Source: Paenibacillus silvestris
GTDB taxonomy: Bacteria > Bacillota > Bacilli > Paenibacillales > NBRC-103111
NCBI RefSeq assembly: GCF_009882985.1
Contig: NZ_WTUZ01000007.1
Span: 96,194 to 151,632 of the forward strand
Length of the DNA stretch: 55,439 bases
Direction: 5' to 3'
Shown here piece by piece: positions 1 through 7,542 of the stretch (the stretch's first letter is position 1; every line of letters starts with the position of its first letter). Below the pieces are notes generated by a model. That model ran no database searches. It worked only from the letters and a program-made list of their open reading frames with translations, and had not been told where the DNA came from. Made by a program: the position numbers and the translations under genes.

Positions 1-289
1 GTTCAAACACCATTACAGGTTAACAAAAGACATTCCATAAAGTACACGACTTTATTATAAACTGAATAACGTCATGATGGGTATGTCCCCTTCGTAACGT
101 CAACAATGTTTCGTAAACATCTATATTGAAGAGTGCATGATTCTGATTTCCTCATTCGACTCGAACATACCAACGCTCCTACAGGTATGAACCAAAATAG
201 TGTAATATAGATATATATTAGCACGGAAGCCAGACACGAAGGTTCCCTCCGGAAAATTCATAATGAAAAAAGTAAAGGGGGATCTGCGC
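1..289. other. Non-coding left edge, upstream of M16 peptidase
   Basis: No convincing reading frame, RNA gene or clear promoter was found here. The stretch is AT-rich and must hold the promoter of the peptidase gene. A Shine-Dalgarno run (AAAGGGGG) sits at about 274-281. Confidence 0.4.
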
Positions 290-1522
290 ATGGAGACCAT
301 GACATTAAAAAATCATTTACAAGTCGTGCTGAAGCCAGATTCGTCTTCGCGCAGTGCGGTCTTTGCCTACGCGATTAAAGCAGGATGCAACACGGAAGTA
401 GGCGTCCCTGCCGGGACTGCTCATTTTCTCGAACATATGCTCTTTAAAGGCAGTGCCACGAAAACGGCAAAAAAGATTAACCAGGACGCCGCGGACCTCG
501 GCACGCTTCCCAATGCCTATACCTCGGAGGATGAAACCAAGTACTACATCCAGGTGCAAAGCAAGTACGGCATGGAGGCGCTGGACCTTCTATCGGACTT
601 TTTTTGGCAACCGGCGCTCCCAGAAGAAGAAATCGAAAAAGAAAAGCAGGTCATCATTGAAGAAATTCATATGTATGCCGATCAACCGTCTTCGGTTTCC
701 GGCGAGGTGCTCGAAGGTCTGTTGAAGCGAAGCTCGCTTCTGGGTACTAAGAAAAGCGTGCAGAAGATCCAGCGCTCACATCTCCTTCAGTTTTATAATT
801 CGCACTATCACACAGGCGATGTGATCTTTGTAGCGACGGGCAATTTTGATGAATTTGCGGTGCTCTCTTATTTGGAACGCCTACAAGTTCATCAGCCGAA
901 GGATCGTGCCGAGCAGGAGAGGCGTGAATATGATCTGCAGCAAAAAGAGGCGGTTGTCAAACGCAGCGTCAAACAGGCGCATATTTCATGGGCAATTCCC
1001 GTAGCAGGTTACGGGAGCAGCGACGAGCCGGCGCTTGAAATTATTGCCACGATTTTAGGAGCGCATGGGAATGCGTCTTCTCGTTTGTATGATGAGATTC
1101 GTGAAGAAAAGGGACTCGCGTATGCGGTCGATGTGGATTACGAGTCTTTTTATGACCACGGCTACCTTTTGGGATATATGGGACTGTCGGCAACTTATGT
1201 AAACGGGGCAAAGGAAATTCTGTTTAAGCACCTAGCGGATCTGGAGACAAGTCTCGTCAGTGCTGCGGAGCTCCGCCGCGCCATTGCCTGTTTGACCGGA
1301 CAGCTGGTAATCGGTATGGATGATGTGCTCGCTCAAAATGATTCTCTGAGTTATAGCACACTGTATGGACTGGAGTTTGATGTTGATGCTTTCGTAGCCA
1401 AAGTAGAGGCGGTGACCGCGGATGAGGTACTGCGGGTGGCGCAGAAATATGCCTTGGCTGAGAATGTCTATGTGGCATCCGTGGTGCCGAAGACATGGAG
1501 CGCAATCGAACAACTTTCTTAA
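290..1522 (+). CDS. M16 family zinc metallopeptidase
   Basis: A 410-residue protein of the insulinase / processing-peptidase family. The inverted zinc motif HFLEH lies near residues 45-49, and a glutamate about 76 residues later (VIIEEI) fits as the third zinc ligand. The C-terminal half carries the family segment SRLYDEIREEKGLAYAV followed by an aromatic/glycine-rich stretch that helps bind substrate. The length is that of a single M16 unit, so it probably works as a dimer or with a partner encoded elsewhere. An ATG at 263 is in frame but has no ribosome binding site; the ATG at 290 follows AAAGGGGG at good spacing and is preferred. No signal peptide is visible, so it is likely cytoplasmic. 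No partner M16 gene or peptide precursor lies next to it. Confidence 0.88.
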   Translation: METMTLKNHLQVVLKPDSSSRSAVFAYAIKAGCNTEVGVPAGTAHFLEHMLFKGSATKTAKKINQDAADLGTLPNAYTSEDETKYYIQVQSKYGMEALDLLSDFFWQPALPEEEIEKEKQVIIEEIHMYADQPSSVSGEVLEGLLKRSSLLGTKKSVQKIQRSHLLQFYNSHYHTGDVIFVATGNFDEFAVLSYLERLQVHQPKDRAEQERREYDLQQKEAVVKRSVKQAHISWAIPVAGYGSSDEPALEIIATILGAHGNASSRLYDEIREEKGLAYAVDVDYESFYDHGYLLGYMGLSATYVNGAKEILFKHLADLETSLVSAAELRRAIACLTGQLVIGMDDVLAQNDSLSYSTLYGLEFDVDAFVAKVEAVTADEVLRVAQKYALAENVYVASVVPKTWSAIEQLS

Positions 1523-1668
1523 AACCCTGTTAAAATTCGGTGTGATTTTTCGCTCCCATCAAAATTGCCGACGATAAATAAAGTGAAAGATAGCTGTAGC
1601 AATTTTCTGGGTTCCATTTTCAAAGTGACGCTATGCCCATGACGAAACTGCCGAATCCTAGTCTATAT

Positions 1669-1708
1669 AAAGAAGTTGACTCTCCGTAACGGAAGTCAAC
1701 TTCTTTAC
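1669..1708. terminator. Bidirectional terminator between convergent genes
   Basis: A 12-bp perfect stem (AAGAAGTTGACT / AGTCAACTTCTT) encloses a smaller TCCG/CGGA stem. It is flanked by A/T-rich sequence on both sides and lies between the plus-strand peptidase and the minus-strand VOC gene, so it can end both transcripts. Confidence 0.75.
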
Positions 1709-1717
1709 TAATTTTAT

Positions 1718-2098
1718 TTACTTATTAGGTCTTTGAAGAAACTCGATCCATTCCTTCTCGGGTCCGTAAATAAAGAAATATTTAATCCCCGACGGCATAA
1801 TTGCGATCTCTTGGCTAATGAATTCTACGCCGTTATGCTTGAGCTTATCCCACTCCGCTTGTATGTCAGAAGAGGATAACGCCACGTGGTGCACGATGCC
1901 TTCGGACGGCAATCCGTCCTTAAAGCCGCTAATCAACTCTAGCTCTGCCTCGTTCTCGACGCCATAACCCAGAAAAGCCGCCTCAATTCCATAAGCTTGA
2001 ACCCTATCTTTCAGCTCTAGCCCGATTATCTCCGTATAAAACCGTATGGAAACGTCTATGTCTTTCACCTGAAGTCCTACGTGATCGATCCTTTTCAT
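1718..2098 (-). CDS. VOC family protein (glyoxalase/bleomycin-resistance fold)
   Basis: A 126-residue vicinal oxygen chelate protein. The N-terminus MKRIDHVGLQVKDID is the first beta-alpha-beta-beta-beta module. Four residues sit at metal-ligand positions, as in glyoxalase I: His6, Glu54 (ELELIS), His71 (VHHVAL) and Glu119 (EWIEFLQ). A lactoylglutathione lyase-like or methylmalonyl-CoA epimerase-like activity is possible, but the substrate cannot be read from the sequence. GGAGGAAAA lies 6-7 bases before the ATG. It is a single gene that ends at the shared terminator. Confidence 0.85.
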   Translation of the reverse strand: MKRIDHVGLQVKDIDVSIRFYTEIIGLELKDRVQAYGIEAAFLGYGVENEAELELISGFKDGLPSEGIVHHVALSSSDIQAEWDKLKHNGVEFISQEIAIMPSGIKYFFIYGPEKEWIEFLQRPNK

Positions 2099-2123
2099 GC
2101 GATGTTTTCCTCCAATTCATTCG

Positions 2124-2465
2124 TTATTGTATATAAATTTCGTTCGTCTGTAAGAGGCAGAAGCGGATGCGATCCTGAGCGCTCGCTATGCGGATATACC
2201 CTGGGAATTGCGTAACGTCTTCGTTGACAGGCAACACGCGGCATCAATAGCTCCGAAGGATTTGACCATCTTCCACCAGTACCCGTACCATAACGTGTCC
2301 CCGGAATGAATCATTTGCTTGTCGGCGGGGCCGTACGATTCCAAAGAAAAAAAGCTCGTTTGCCTCACATAACTTAGCGGTCAAATAATAAAGCAGATTG
2401 ATGACGATGGCGATGTTCTCGAATTCAAATTTAATGCCCGCCCATGGCAGTTTAGGAATATTCAC
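2124..2465 (-). pseudogene. Decayed MBL-fold (UlaG-like) metallo-hydrolase
   Basis: Three frames carry pieces of one protein in the right order. From a GTG at 2465 with a good ribosome binding site the first frame reads PKLPWAGIKFEFENIAIV and LLYYLTAKL, the N-terminus of UlaG-like beta-lactamase-fold hydrolases. A second frame carries SLESYGPAD joined directly to HSGDTLWYGYWWKMVKSFG, which in this family are far apart; the metal-binding HxHxDH part between them is missing. A third frame carries LPVNEDVTQFPGYI. So there is an internal deletion plus at least two frameshifts. The family assignment is from remembered motifs and not from a search. Confidence 0.7.
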
Positions 2466-2582
2466 GAGAACATTTCCTTTCTATTTGAAGCGCTAAAGTG
2501 CATCAATGAAATTTTTGAACAGCTACGGCGTCCTCCTCACCTCCTCTCCCGATTATCTTTTTTATGTGAATCATATAGCAAA

Positions 2583-3482
2583 TTAATTTAAGTTAATGAA
2601 ATCTTTAATCGATCCGGCAAATTCGCGAGGTTTCTCGATATGACTCATGTGTCCACTCTGTTCGAAGATAATAAGCTGCGATCCGGAAATCGCTGCATGC
2701 ATCTCCTTAGCCCACCTTGGACTGCAGATAAAATCGTATTCTCCGACAAGGATAAGTGTTGGTATACGAATCGAATTCATAACAGGTCGAATATCCCAGA
2801 TCTCAGGTTTTCTATTCGGAACAATGGTAGCGTCCAAGCTGGCATGCCATGATGCGAATCCCTCCGGAGGATTCCGGTAGTCACCAAAATAGGCGGGTAG
2901 GAGCCGCTGCAAGACGCCCATGAACGATGCTCTGTCCCGAAGTGAAACGACTCCCGTCGCTACATCCATCCAGGCACGCTTGGCTTCCTGAGCTTCCGGA
3001 CGATCGGGCCAACGCTGCGCAAAAAGCTCGATGCCCCGTGTGGCTTCCATACCATGTTCAGGTCCGGTAACCGGCGCCCCGTCATAGACGATCACCCCTC
3101 CGAGTTCATTGGGGTAATCCAAGGCAAATTGCAGACCAACGAAGGCGCCGTGCGAATGTCCCAGAAAGTAAGGACGCTTAGTCCCCATATGCTGAATCAG
3201 CTTGCGGGCAAAGCCAACATAGCGCGAAACGCTGTAATCTCCATCAGGTAATACACCCGATTGGCCCGTGCCGACAGGTTCGAGATAAACAACTTTCATG
3301 AACGTTTCCAACAAGGGCAAACGTAAATATTCCCAATGAAAACCTGGACCACCGGGATGGACAATGCAAACAGGTCCGCTGCCGGCAACGTGGTACTTCT
3401 GTAAAATGCCGTCAATCGTCACTTCATGCGAGCCTGGCGCGAGTGGTGAAGAACTTGGATGCTTGGATAATTGTTCGTTCAA
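2583..3482 (-). CDS. Alpha/beta hydrolase, proline iminopeptidase-like
   Basis: A 299-residue alpha/beta hydrolase. HPGGPG (residues 42-47) is the oxyanion motif typical of the proline iminopeptidase group. The nucleophile elbow GHSHG places Ser110, with Asp250 (GEYDF) and His278 (SGHMSH) completing the triad. No signal peptide is seen, so it is probably cytoplasmic. The start is a TTG at 3482 preceded by GAGAAGGG at 7-8 bases; no better start exists. It may be a peptidase or a small-molecule esterase. It is flanked by a pseudogene and a doubtful ORF, typical of this accessory stretch. Confidence 0.85.
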   Translation of the reverse strand: MNEQLSKHPSSSPLAPGSHEVTIDGILQKYHVAGSGPVCIVHPGGPGFHWEYLRLPLLETFMKVVYLEPVGTGQSGVLPDGDYSVSRYVGFARKLIQHMGTKRPYFLGHSHGAFVGLQFALDYPNELGGVIVYDGAPVTGPEHGMEATRGIELFAQRWPDRPEAQEAKRAWMDVATGVVSLRDRASFMGVLQRLLPAYFGDYRNPPEGFASWHASLDATIVPNRKPEIWDIRPVMNSIRIPTLILVGEYDFICSPRWAKEMHAAISGSQLIIFEQSGHMSHIEKPREFAGSIKDFINLN

Positions 3483-3631
3483 TGTTAGCCCTTCTCTCTT
3501 TGTTTATGATCGTAAGTAGATCCCCAATTTGCAAACTTCTCCCGTCCGCTACTCACAACATAAAATTCAGAAAACTTTAACCAACTCGTATTCTGACATT
3601 GATTGCAATTCACTTTCTTTACGCTATTAGA

Positions 3632-3904
3632 TTAGCGTGTCCAGGACGTTTTGAACAGTACGCACAATTTTGTATGAACAGATACTTTTTGTGCGATAGG
3701 ATAACTTTTGATCCTTCTGTTCATTCGTGTTGTGATGCCTCCAGTGACGATAAGTACCTGAATGTAATCTTTATTTTTTAGTGTTTCAGCTTCCCTATAA
3801 ACTTCGAAACTAATTGATTCATCAGAACTCTTAGCATTATCAAGGTTATTAAAAAAAATTTTAACAGTGAAAAATACATTGCTTTTTCCATCATCAAATT
3901 CCAA
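3632..3904 (-). CDS. Doubtful short ORF, possibly a gene remnant
   Basis: A 90-residue frame opening with TTG and a poor ribosome binding site. The central part (SFEVYREAETLKNKDY, then VLIVTGGITTRMNRR) looks protein-like, but I recognise no family. It lies just left of a half copy of the dispersed repeat (3938-3960). It could be a small cassette-like gene or the end of a truncated one. Confidence 0.3.
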   Translation of the reverse strand: MEFDDGKSNVFFTVKIFFNNLDNAKSSDESISFEVYREAETLKNKDYIQVLIVTGGITTRMNRRIKSYPIAQKVSVHTKLCVLFKTSWTR

Positions 3905-3937
3905 CTTTCAGAGGAAATCTATTTTCACTCAGATTGA

Positions 3938-3960
3938 ACAAAGCTGCCCGTTAGGTGAGT
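3938..3960 (+). repeat. Dispersed repeat, copy 1 (left box only)
   Basis: AAGCTGCCCGTTAGGTGAG matches the left box of the repeat family. No hairpin or right box follows in recognisable form. Confidence 0.6.
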
Positions 3961-4052
3961 ACATGGCAACTGAATCGTCGGATATCATTTATCGGCACTA
4001 GATATTACTTGAAGCAATAGTCAGAGGCGATCGGCCCAAAGAGAATAGAAAT

Positions 4053-4077
4053 AAGGCGTGATCATCCGATCCGCCTT
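4053..4077 (-). terminator. Probable terminator of aldo/keto reductase gene
   Basis: A 6-bp stem AAGGCG/CGCCTT with a 13-base loop lies just past the stop codon. On the minus strand it is followed by a T-rich stretch (ATTTCTATTCTC). Confidence 0.45.
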
Positions 4078-4108
4078 AATCTTTCAGTCATATTAAAAAT
4101 CGGGTTAC

Positions 4109-5077
4109 TTATCTGTTGTATCCGAAACGTGTTCCTGCTAATGAACGCCATACATCTTCGCACTTCAACAGAGTCTCGGCATCCAGCGGTTGCCCCTCAA
4201 TCGAGGCAATATTCTGCTCGATTTGGGCTAATCGGCTTACTCCAGAAATGATACTCGTCACGGATTCTTGCGCGGCGCACCACTTCATCGCAAGTTGCAG
4301 GATACTCAATCCACATTCCGCAGCAATTTGAGTAAGCTTGTCTACTGCGGCAAAATTCTCATCTGACCAGTACCGGTTAAAGTATGTTTCATTATTGGCA
4401 AATCGAGTATTTTCCGCAGGCTGACCCGGCTTATGTTTACCAGCCAGTAACCCCCCGGCAATAGGGTTATAGATGACCATGCCCACGTCATGCGCTTTTA
4501 AAAAAGGAACGAGTTCTGTCTCTATGCCGCGGGTAATAGGGTTATAGACATTCTGAGTGATTATGGGTGCGATATAATTACGTTTGTCGCAGATAGACAA
4601 CATATCAGCGATTTGCCAAGCGGCATAGTTGCTGACACCAATATATCGAATTTTCCCCGCTTTTACCAAAGTAGACATCGTTTCAAGTGATTCTTCGAGG
4701 GTTGTATCGTTGTCAGGCGCATGCATATAGTAGATGTCGATATAATCAGTATCCAATCTCATTAAGCTAGCATCAACAGCAGATAGAATATTTCGGCGAC
4801 TTAATCCCGCGTTATTAGGGTTTTTACCCATAGAACCGCGTACCTTTGTCGCAAGAATAATCTCATCACGCCTCCCTTTGAGACCTTTGCCGACGATCTT
4901 TTCGCTTTCACCCTGATTATACGAGTTTGCAGTATCAAAAAAATTAATGCCATGCTCAAATGAGTAATCCATGATTTTAAGACTATCAGCTTCGCTTGTT
5001 TGCCCTCCGAACATCATGGTTCCAAGACTTAACTTGGAAACTTTAAGACTTGTTTTCGACAAGTTATTATACTGCAT
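4109..5077 (-). CDS. Aldo/keto reductase
   Basis: A 322-residue NADPH-dependent aldo/keto reductase of the voltage-channel beta-subunit-like / YhdN-like branch. It reduces aldehydes or ketones to alcohols in the cytoplasm. The catalytic tetrad is visible: Asp48 and Tyr53 (DTANSYNQGESEKIVG), Lys78 (ATKV) and His119 (YYMHA). The phosphate-binding end of the barrel is present near SIISGVSRLAQIEQN. An upstream ATG at 5134 is in frame, but the ATG at 5077 has GGAGG at ideal spacing and starts where the family starts, so it is chosen. It is a single gene with a terminator-like hairpin after it. Confidence 0.9.
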   Translation of the reverse strand: MQYNNLSKTSLKVSKLSLGTMMFGGQTSEADSLKIMDYSFEHGINFFDTANSYNQGESEKIVGKGLKGRRDEIILATKVRGSMGKNPNNAGLSRRNILSAVDASLMRLDTDYIDIYYMHAPDNDTTLEESLETMSTLVKAGKIRYIGVSNYAAWQIADMLSICDKRNYIAPIITQNVYNPITRGIETELVPFLKAHDVGMVIYNPIAGGLLAGKHKPGQPAENTRFANNETYFNRYWSDENFAAVDKLTQIAAECGLSILQLAMKWCAAQESVTSIISGVSRLAQIEQNIASIEGQPLDAETLLKCEDVWRSLAGTRFGYNR

Positions 5078-5226
5078 AGGATAGCCTCCTTCATTTATCA
5101 TCGATTTTAGAATACACCATATCCGGTGTTCCAAAAAGTAGTGATATTATTGTTACTTAGTTACTTTAACTTAACTAATTTCCCCGTCGTACAGTGAAGG
5201 GTTACAGCGCGTCACACCATTCGGTG

Positions 5227-5256
5227 TTTCAACTATTGTTCCCCCGTAGCATTAAC
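5227..5256 (+). repeat. Dispersed repeat, solo right box
   Basis: TTTCAACTATTGTTCCCCCG followed by TAGCATTAAC matches the right box (TTGAACTATCGTTCCCCGTTAG) with a few changes. No hairpin is attached on its left. Confidence 0.5.
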
Positions 5257-5352
5257 CATTTCAAATTTAGTCCTTTCTACACTCCTTAGTGAATAATAAA
5301 AAAATTTCCTTTGCCGCCGCGGAAATAAGACGGCATAGGTTACTAAAAAATA

Positions 5353-5420
5353 GCAGCAGCTCCTTAGAGCCTGCTGCCGCGGTGTTCAAATTAAACTAAT
5401 GTCTCCCGTTAGCGGAATAA
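5353..5420 (+). repeat. Dispersed repeat, copy 2 (hairpin plus right box)
   Basis: The hairpin is GCAGCAGCTC-ctta-GAGC-CTGCTGC. The right box follows as TTAAACTAATGTCTCCCG then TTAGCGGAAT. The left box is not recognisable. It sits 3' of the minus-strand gene ending at 5471. Confidence 0.65.
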
Positions 5421-5470
5421 TTATTGCTTTTCTGTATGTTTCGTTCATCGCGCAGTCTGTAACGGCTAGA

Positions 5471-5728
5471 TTAGCGAACGATTTCGAGCTTATCGACTAA
5501 AAGGTTCTGCAATCGAGGAAGAACACTTTTTTTAAATGAATCATTCGATCCAGGTGCTATGTAAAGGACCATTCCGTCATAATCATCACCGTGCTCTTCG
5601 GTATAATTGAGGAAAAAACTGTATTCCTCCACTGGAGTATCTGCATTTAGTATCACACATTTAAACCACCAGTCAGTGAGTTCAAATGACCGAATAATTT
5701 CCTCTTTCGAGCTGATCTTATACCACAA
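5471..5728 (-). CDS. Hypothetical protein, start uncertain
   Basis: An acidic 85-residue frame. I do not recognise the family. The TTG at 5728 has no ribosome binding site. The same frame stays open upstream for about 36 codons and overlaps the end of the next gene, reading SLDVRQITWLFTYDRPVNLK, which looks like real protein. Either the true start is a weak codon inside the upstream gene, or this is the 3' part of a gene that lost its beginning. It follows the 160-residue gene by 44 bases. Confidence 0.5.
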   Translation of the reverse strand: MWYKISSKEEIIRSFELTDWWFKCVILNADTPVEEYSFFLNYTEEHGDDYDGMVLYIAPGSNDSFKKSVLPRLQNLLVDKLEIVR

Positions 5729-5772
5729 GATGTTTTTTAAGTTTACTGGGCGATCATATGTGAAAAGCCAGG

Positions 5773-6255
5773 TTATTTGGCGAACATCAAGCGACTGTTC
5801 ACAAAAGCTTGAGTAGCCTCGTTTTGCTCTTCAAGAGTGAACACTGAATTCATATCGTGTACTGCAGTTCCAATTTTTAATAATAGTTCTTCATTGAGTT
5901 CTTCATAGGCAGCTTCTCTGAATTGAGCTAGAAGTTCATCCATGTAGGTCTGATTATCGTTGGGATCGAGCTTAGGTGCGTAATGATGCAACAGTATTTC
6001 CTTTACTCTTCGACTTATCGCTTGTTCTGGATCATAGATAACATCAGCATGAAAATACTGGGCATCATTTTGTATCATTTCGTCCCTATGTGGATCCAAT
6101 CTTCTGTCCCAGTTTGTATATAAGAAAAGAATATTCTGATCCGGCTCACTGAAAGCAAGAATAAGTTCTGCCATAGTATCATAAACGCTTGGTCCAAATC
6201 CTAATTCGTAGCCTTGCTCCAACAGGTATGGCAAAGACTTCATTATTAGCCGCAA
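5773..6255 (-). CDS. Hypothetical protein, 160 residues
   Basis: A mostly helical, acidic, soluble protein with no signal peptide or membrane segment. I recognise no family. It contains the segments PYLLEQGYELGFGPS, LYTNWDRRLDP and FTLEEQNEATQAFVNSRLMF. The start is a TTG at 6255 with GGGGG 7 bases upstream, so translation is well supported. A nearly complete repeat copy lies directly upstream. The next frame downstream is probably co-transcribed. It may be a stand-alone accessory or immunity-type protein, but nothing in the sequence proves that. Confidence 0.7.
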   Translation of the reverse strand: MRLIMKSLPYLLEQGYELGFGPSVYDTMAELILAFSEPDQNILFLYTNWDRRLDPHRDEMIQNDAQYFHADVIYDPEQAISRRVKEILLHHYAPKLDPNDNQTYMDELLAQFREAAYEELNEELLLKIGTAVHDMNSVFTLEEQNEATQAFVNSRLMFAK

Positions 6256-6315
6256 GATTGTTCCCCCTTAAATCAAATGAAACCATTCACATTTTAACAC
6301 AAATCATTGAAGAAA

Positions 6316-6397
6316 CCTGCCCGTTAACGTAATAAAGCCGCCGATCGTACCGGCAGCTTTATCCTAGGTGTAATTGAATTATCGTGTTCCGTTAGAG
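6316..6397 (+). repeat. Dispersed repeat, copy 3 (complete)
   Basis: Left box CCTGCCCGTTAACGTAAT (6316-6333); hairpin AAAGCcGCCG / CGGCaGCTTT (6334-6360); right box ATTGAATTATCGTGTTCC then GTTAGAG (6373-6397). On the minus strand the TAA ending the VOC remnant (6392-6394) lies inside the right box. Confidence 0.85.
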
Positions 6398-6505
6398 TTC
6401 AATAGTGCTACATTTGTATTGCATTAATCGGTAGCCGTCAGGGTCTTCAAAAATGAAGATATTGTTTTCTAATATCTCGTTATGAATCACAATTGGGACG
6501 CGATT
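6392..6505 (-). pseudogene. C-terminal remnant of a VOC (glyoxalase) gene
   Basis: Thirty-seven codons, in the same frame as the methyltransferase and separated from it only by its TAA, read RVPIVIHNEILEN, then IFIFEDPDGYRLMQYK and a stop. FEDPDGYRL is the characteristic last strand of VOC proteins. The remaining 80-90 residues of a VOC domain are missing; the methyltransferase gene abuts the break. The stop codon is formed by the right box of repeat copy 3. Confidence 0.7.
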
Positions 6506-7300
6506 TTACTTTCGGCAGATAAAGACAAGATCATGGTGGTCTGCGGTAGCTGGTTCATCTCTGAAGTCTCCAAAGATCTGGATGTCGCTGAAGCCCGCGC
6601 GCTCAAGCATCAACACCAACTCGTTCTTCGTAAAGTCTTCCACCATTTGCGTGTGAACTTCTTCCTTGATAAGGTTCTCTTCGTGCCACAGCCGAACTCG
6701 CATCTGACGGGTGGAGACGTTCTCCAAGGGATCTGTCTTAAGTGTCCGGGCAGCCATTTCCAGCTCCATGCCGTCGGCCAGGCGCTGGCGCTCGCTGGAT
6801 GCGGGCCATTCCTGGGGTTCAGCCCGCCTGTACTCAGGCAACCTCGCCAGCCAAGCGGGCGGATCGTTCCATCGCACCGCATAGTTGAATGCGAACGTGC
6901 CGCCTGAACGTATATGCTCATAGCAGCGCTGCATGGCCTGCATAGTCAGACGATGCTCTCCGCCGAGACCAATCACTCCGCAGGCAATTATCGTCCTATA
7001 GCGCTGTGGCAGATCCAACTCATGCATTGCCTGCACATAGAGCCGGGGTGAAAGGCCATGCTTTGCTGCTCGCTCCTGGCAGACTGCAAGCATATCCTCA
7101 GAGTAGTCGCAGCCATCCACATCCAGACCAGCCTGCAAAAAGTTGAGCAACAAGCGTCCACTGCCGCAACCCAGGTCAAGCGCCGGTTGTCCGGACGTCT
7201 CAATCAGCTTCTTGTAGTACGCCCCTTCCGACCCAGCTTCCGTAGCATTCGCCCACGATTGCGCGACAAGGCCATAGTGCCATATTTGGGGTCGTTGCAT
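6506..7300 (-). CDS. SAM-dependent class I methyltransferase
   Basis: A 264-residue cytoplasmic methyltransferase. Motif I LDLGCGSGRLLLNFL lies at residues 41-55, the acidic residue for the SAM ribose in VDGCDYSEDML, and motif II in TIIACGVIGLGG. The C-terminal strands end in LVFICRK, giving the usual fold length. The substrate is unknown. An in-frame ATG further upstream is possible, but the ATG at 7300 has GGAGG at 9 bases and begins the conserved part. The gene appears more GC-rich than its neighbours. Its stop is followed in frame by a VOC remnant, suggesting it was inserted into or recombined with that gene. Confidence 0.87.
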   Translation of the reverse strand: MQRPQIWHYGLVAQSWANATEAGSEGAYYKKLIETSGQPALDLGCGSGRLLLNFLQAGLDVDGCDYSEDMLAVCQERAAKHGLSPRLYVQAMHELDLPQRYRTIIACGVIGLGGEHRLTMQAMQRCYEHIRSGGTFAFNYAVRWNDPPAWLARLPEYRRAEPQEWPASSERQRLADGMELEMAARTLKTDPLENVSTRQMRVRLWHEENLIKEEVHTQMVEDFTKNELVLMLERAGFSDIQIFGDFRDEPATADHHDLVFICRK

Positions 7301-7452
7301 ACTTTGTTGACCTCCTTCTATTCCTCTTTGGGAAGTTGCTCTAATGAATCGCACCTTATTATCTCGCTGAGTAAAACAGGGAAAATTATACATACCTCAG
7401 TTTACTAAACAAATCACATTTGTTGCGGGTAAAAATCGCTATAAATTGAATT

Positions 7453-7542
7453 ATCCTGCCTGATAACATAATGAGGCTGCCACATTTTCTCGGTGGTAGC
7501 CTCATTTGTAGTTTATTGAAGTAACGTTCTCCGATAACTTAA
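7453..7542 (+). repeat. Dispersed repeat, copy 4 (complete)
   Basis: Left box ATCCTGCCTGATAACATAAT; hairpin ATGAGGCTGCCAC / GTGGTAGCCTCAT (7471-7505); right box ATTGAAGTAACGTTCTCCGA then TAACTTAA. The TAA of the neighbouring minus-strand gene (7539-7541) lies in the right-box end. Confidence 0.8.

Larger units (their letters stand above)
5078..5470. other. Gene-free stretch with broken repeat copies
   Basis: No supported gene. At 5227-5256 there is a right-box-like string (TTTCAACTATTGTTCCCCCG) without a hairpin. A second, nearly complete copy fills 5353-5420. The rest is AT-rich and carries the aldo/keto reductase promoter. Confidence 0.5.

Noticed and set aside
6482..6907. Plus-strand frame overlapping the methyltransferase
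   Set aside because: Antisense to conserved methyltransferase sequence and to the VOC remnant; no supporting signal.
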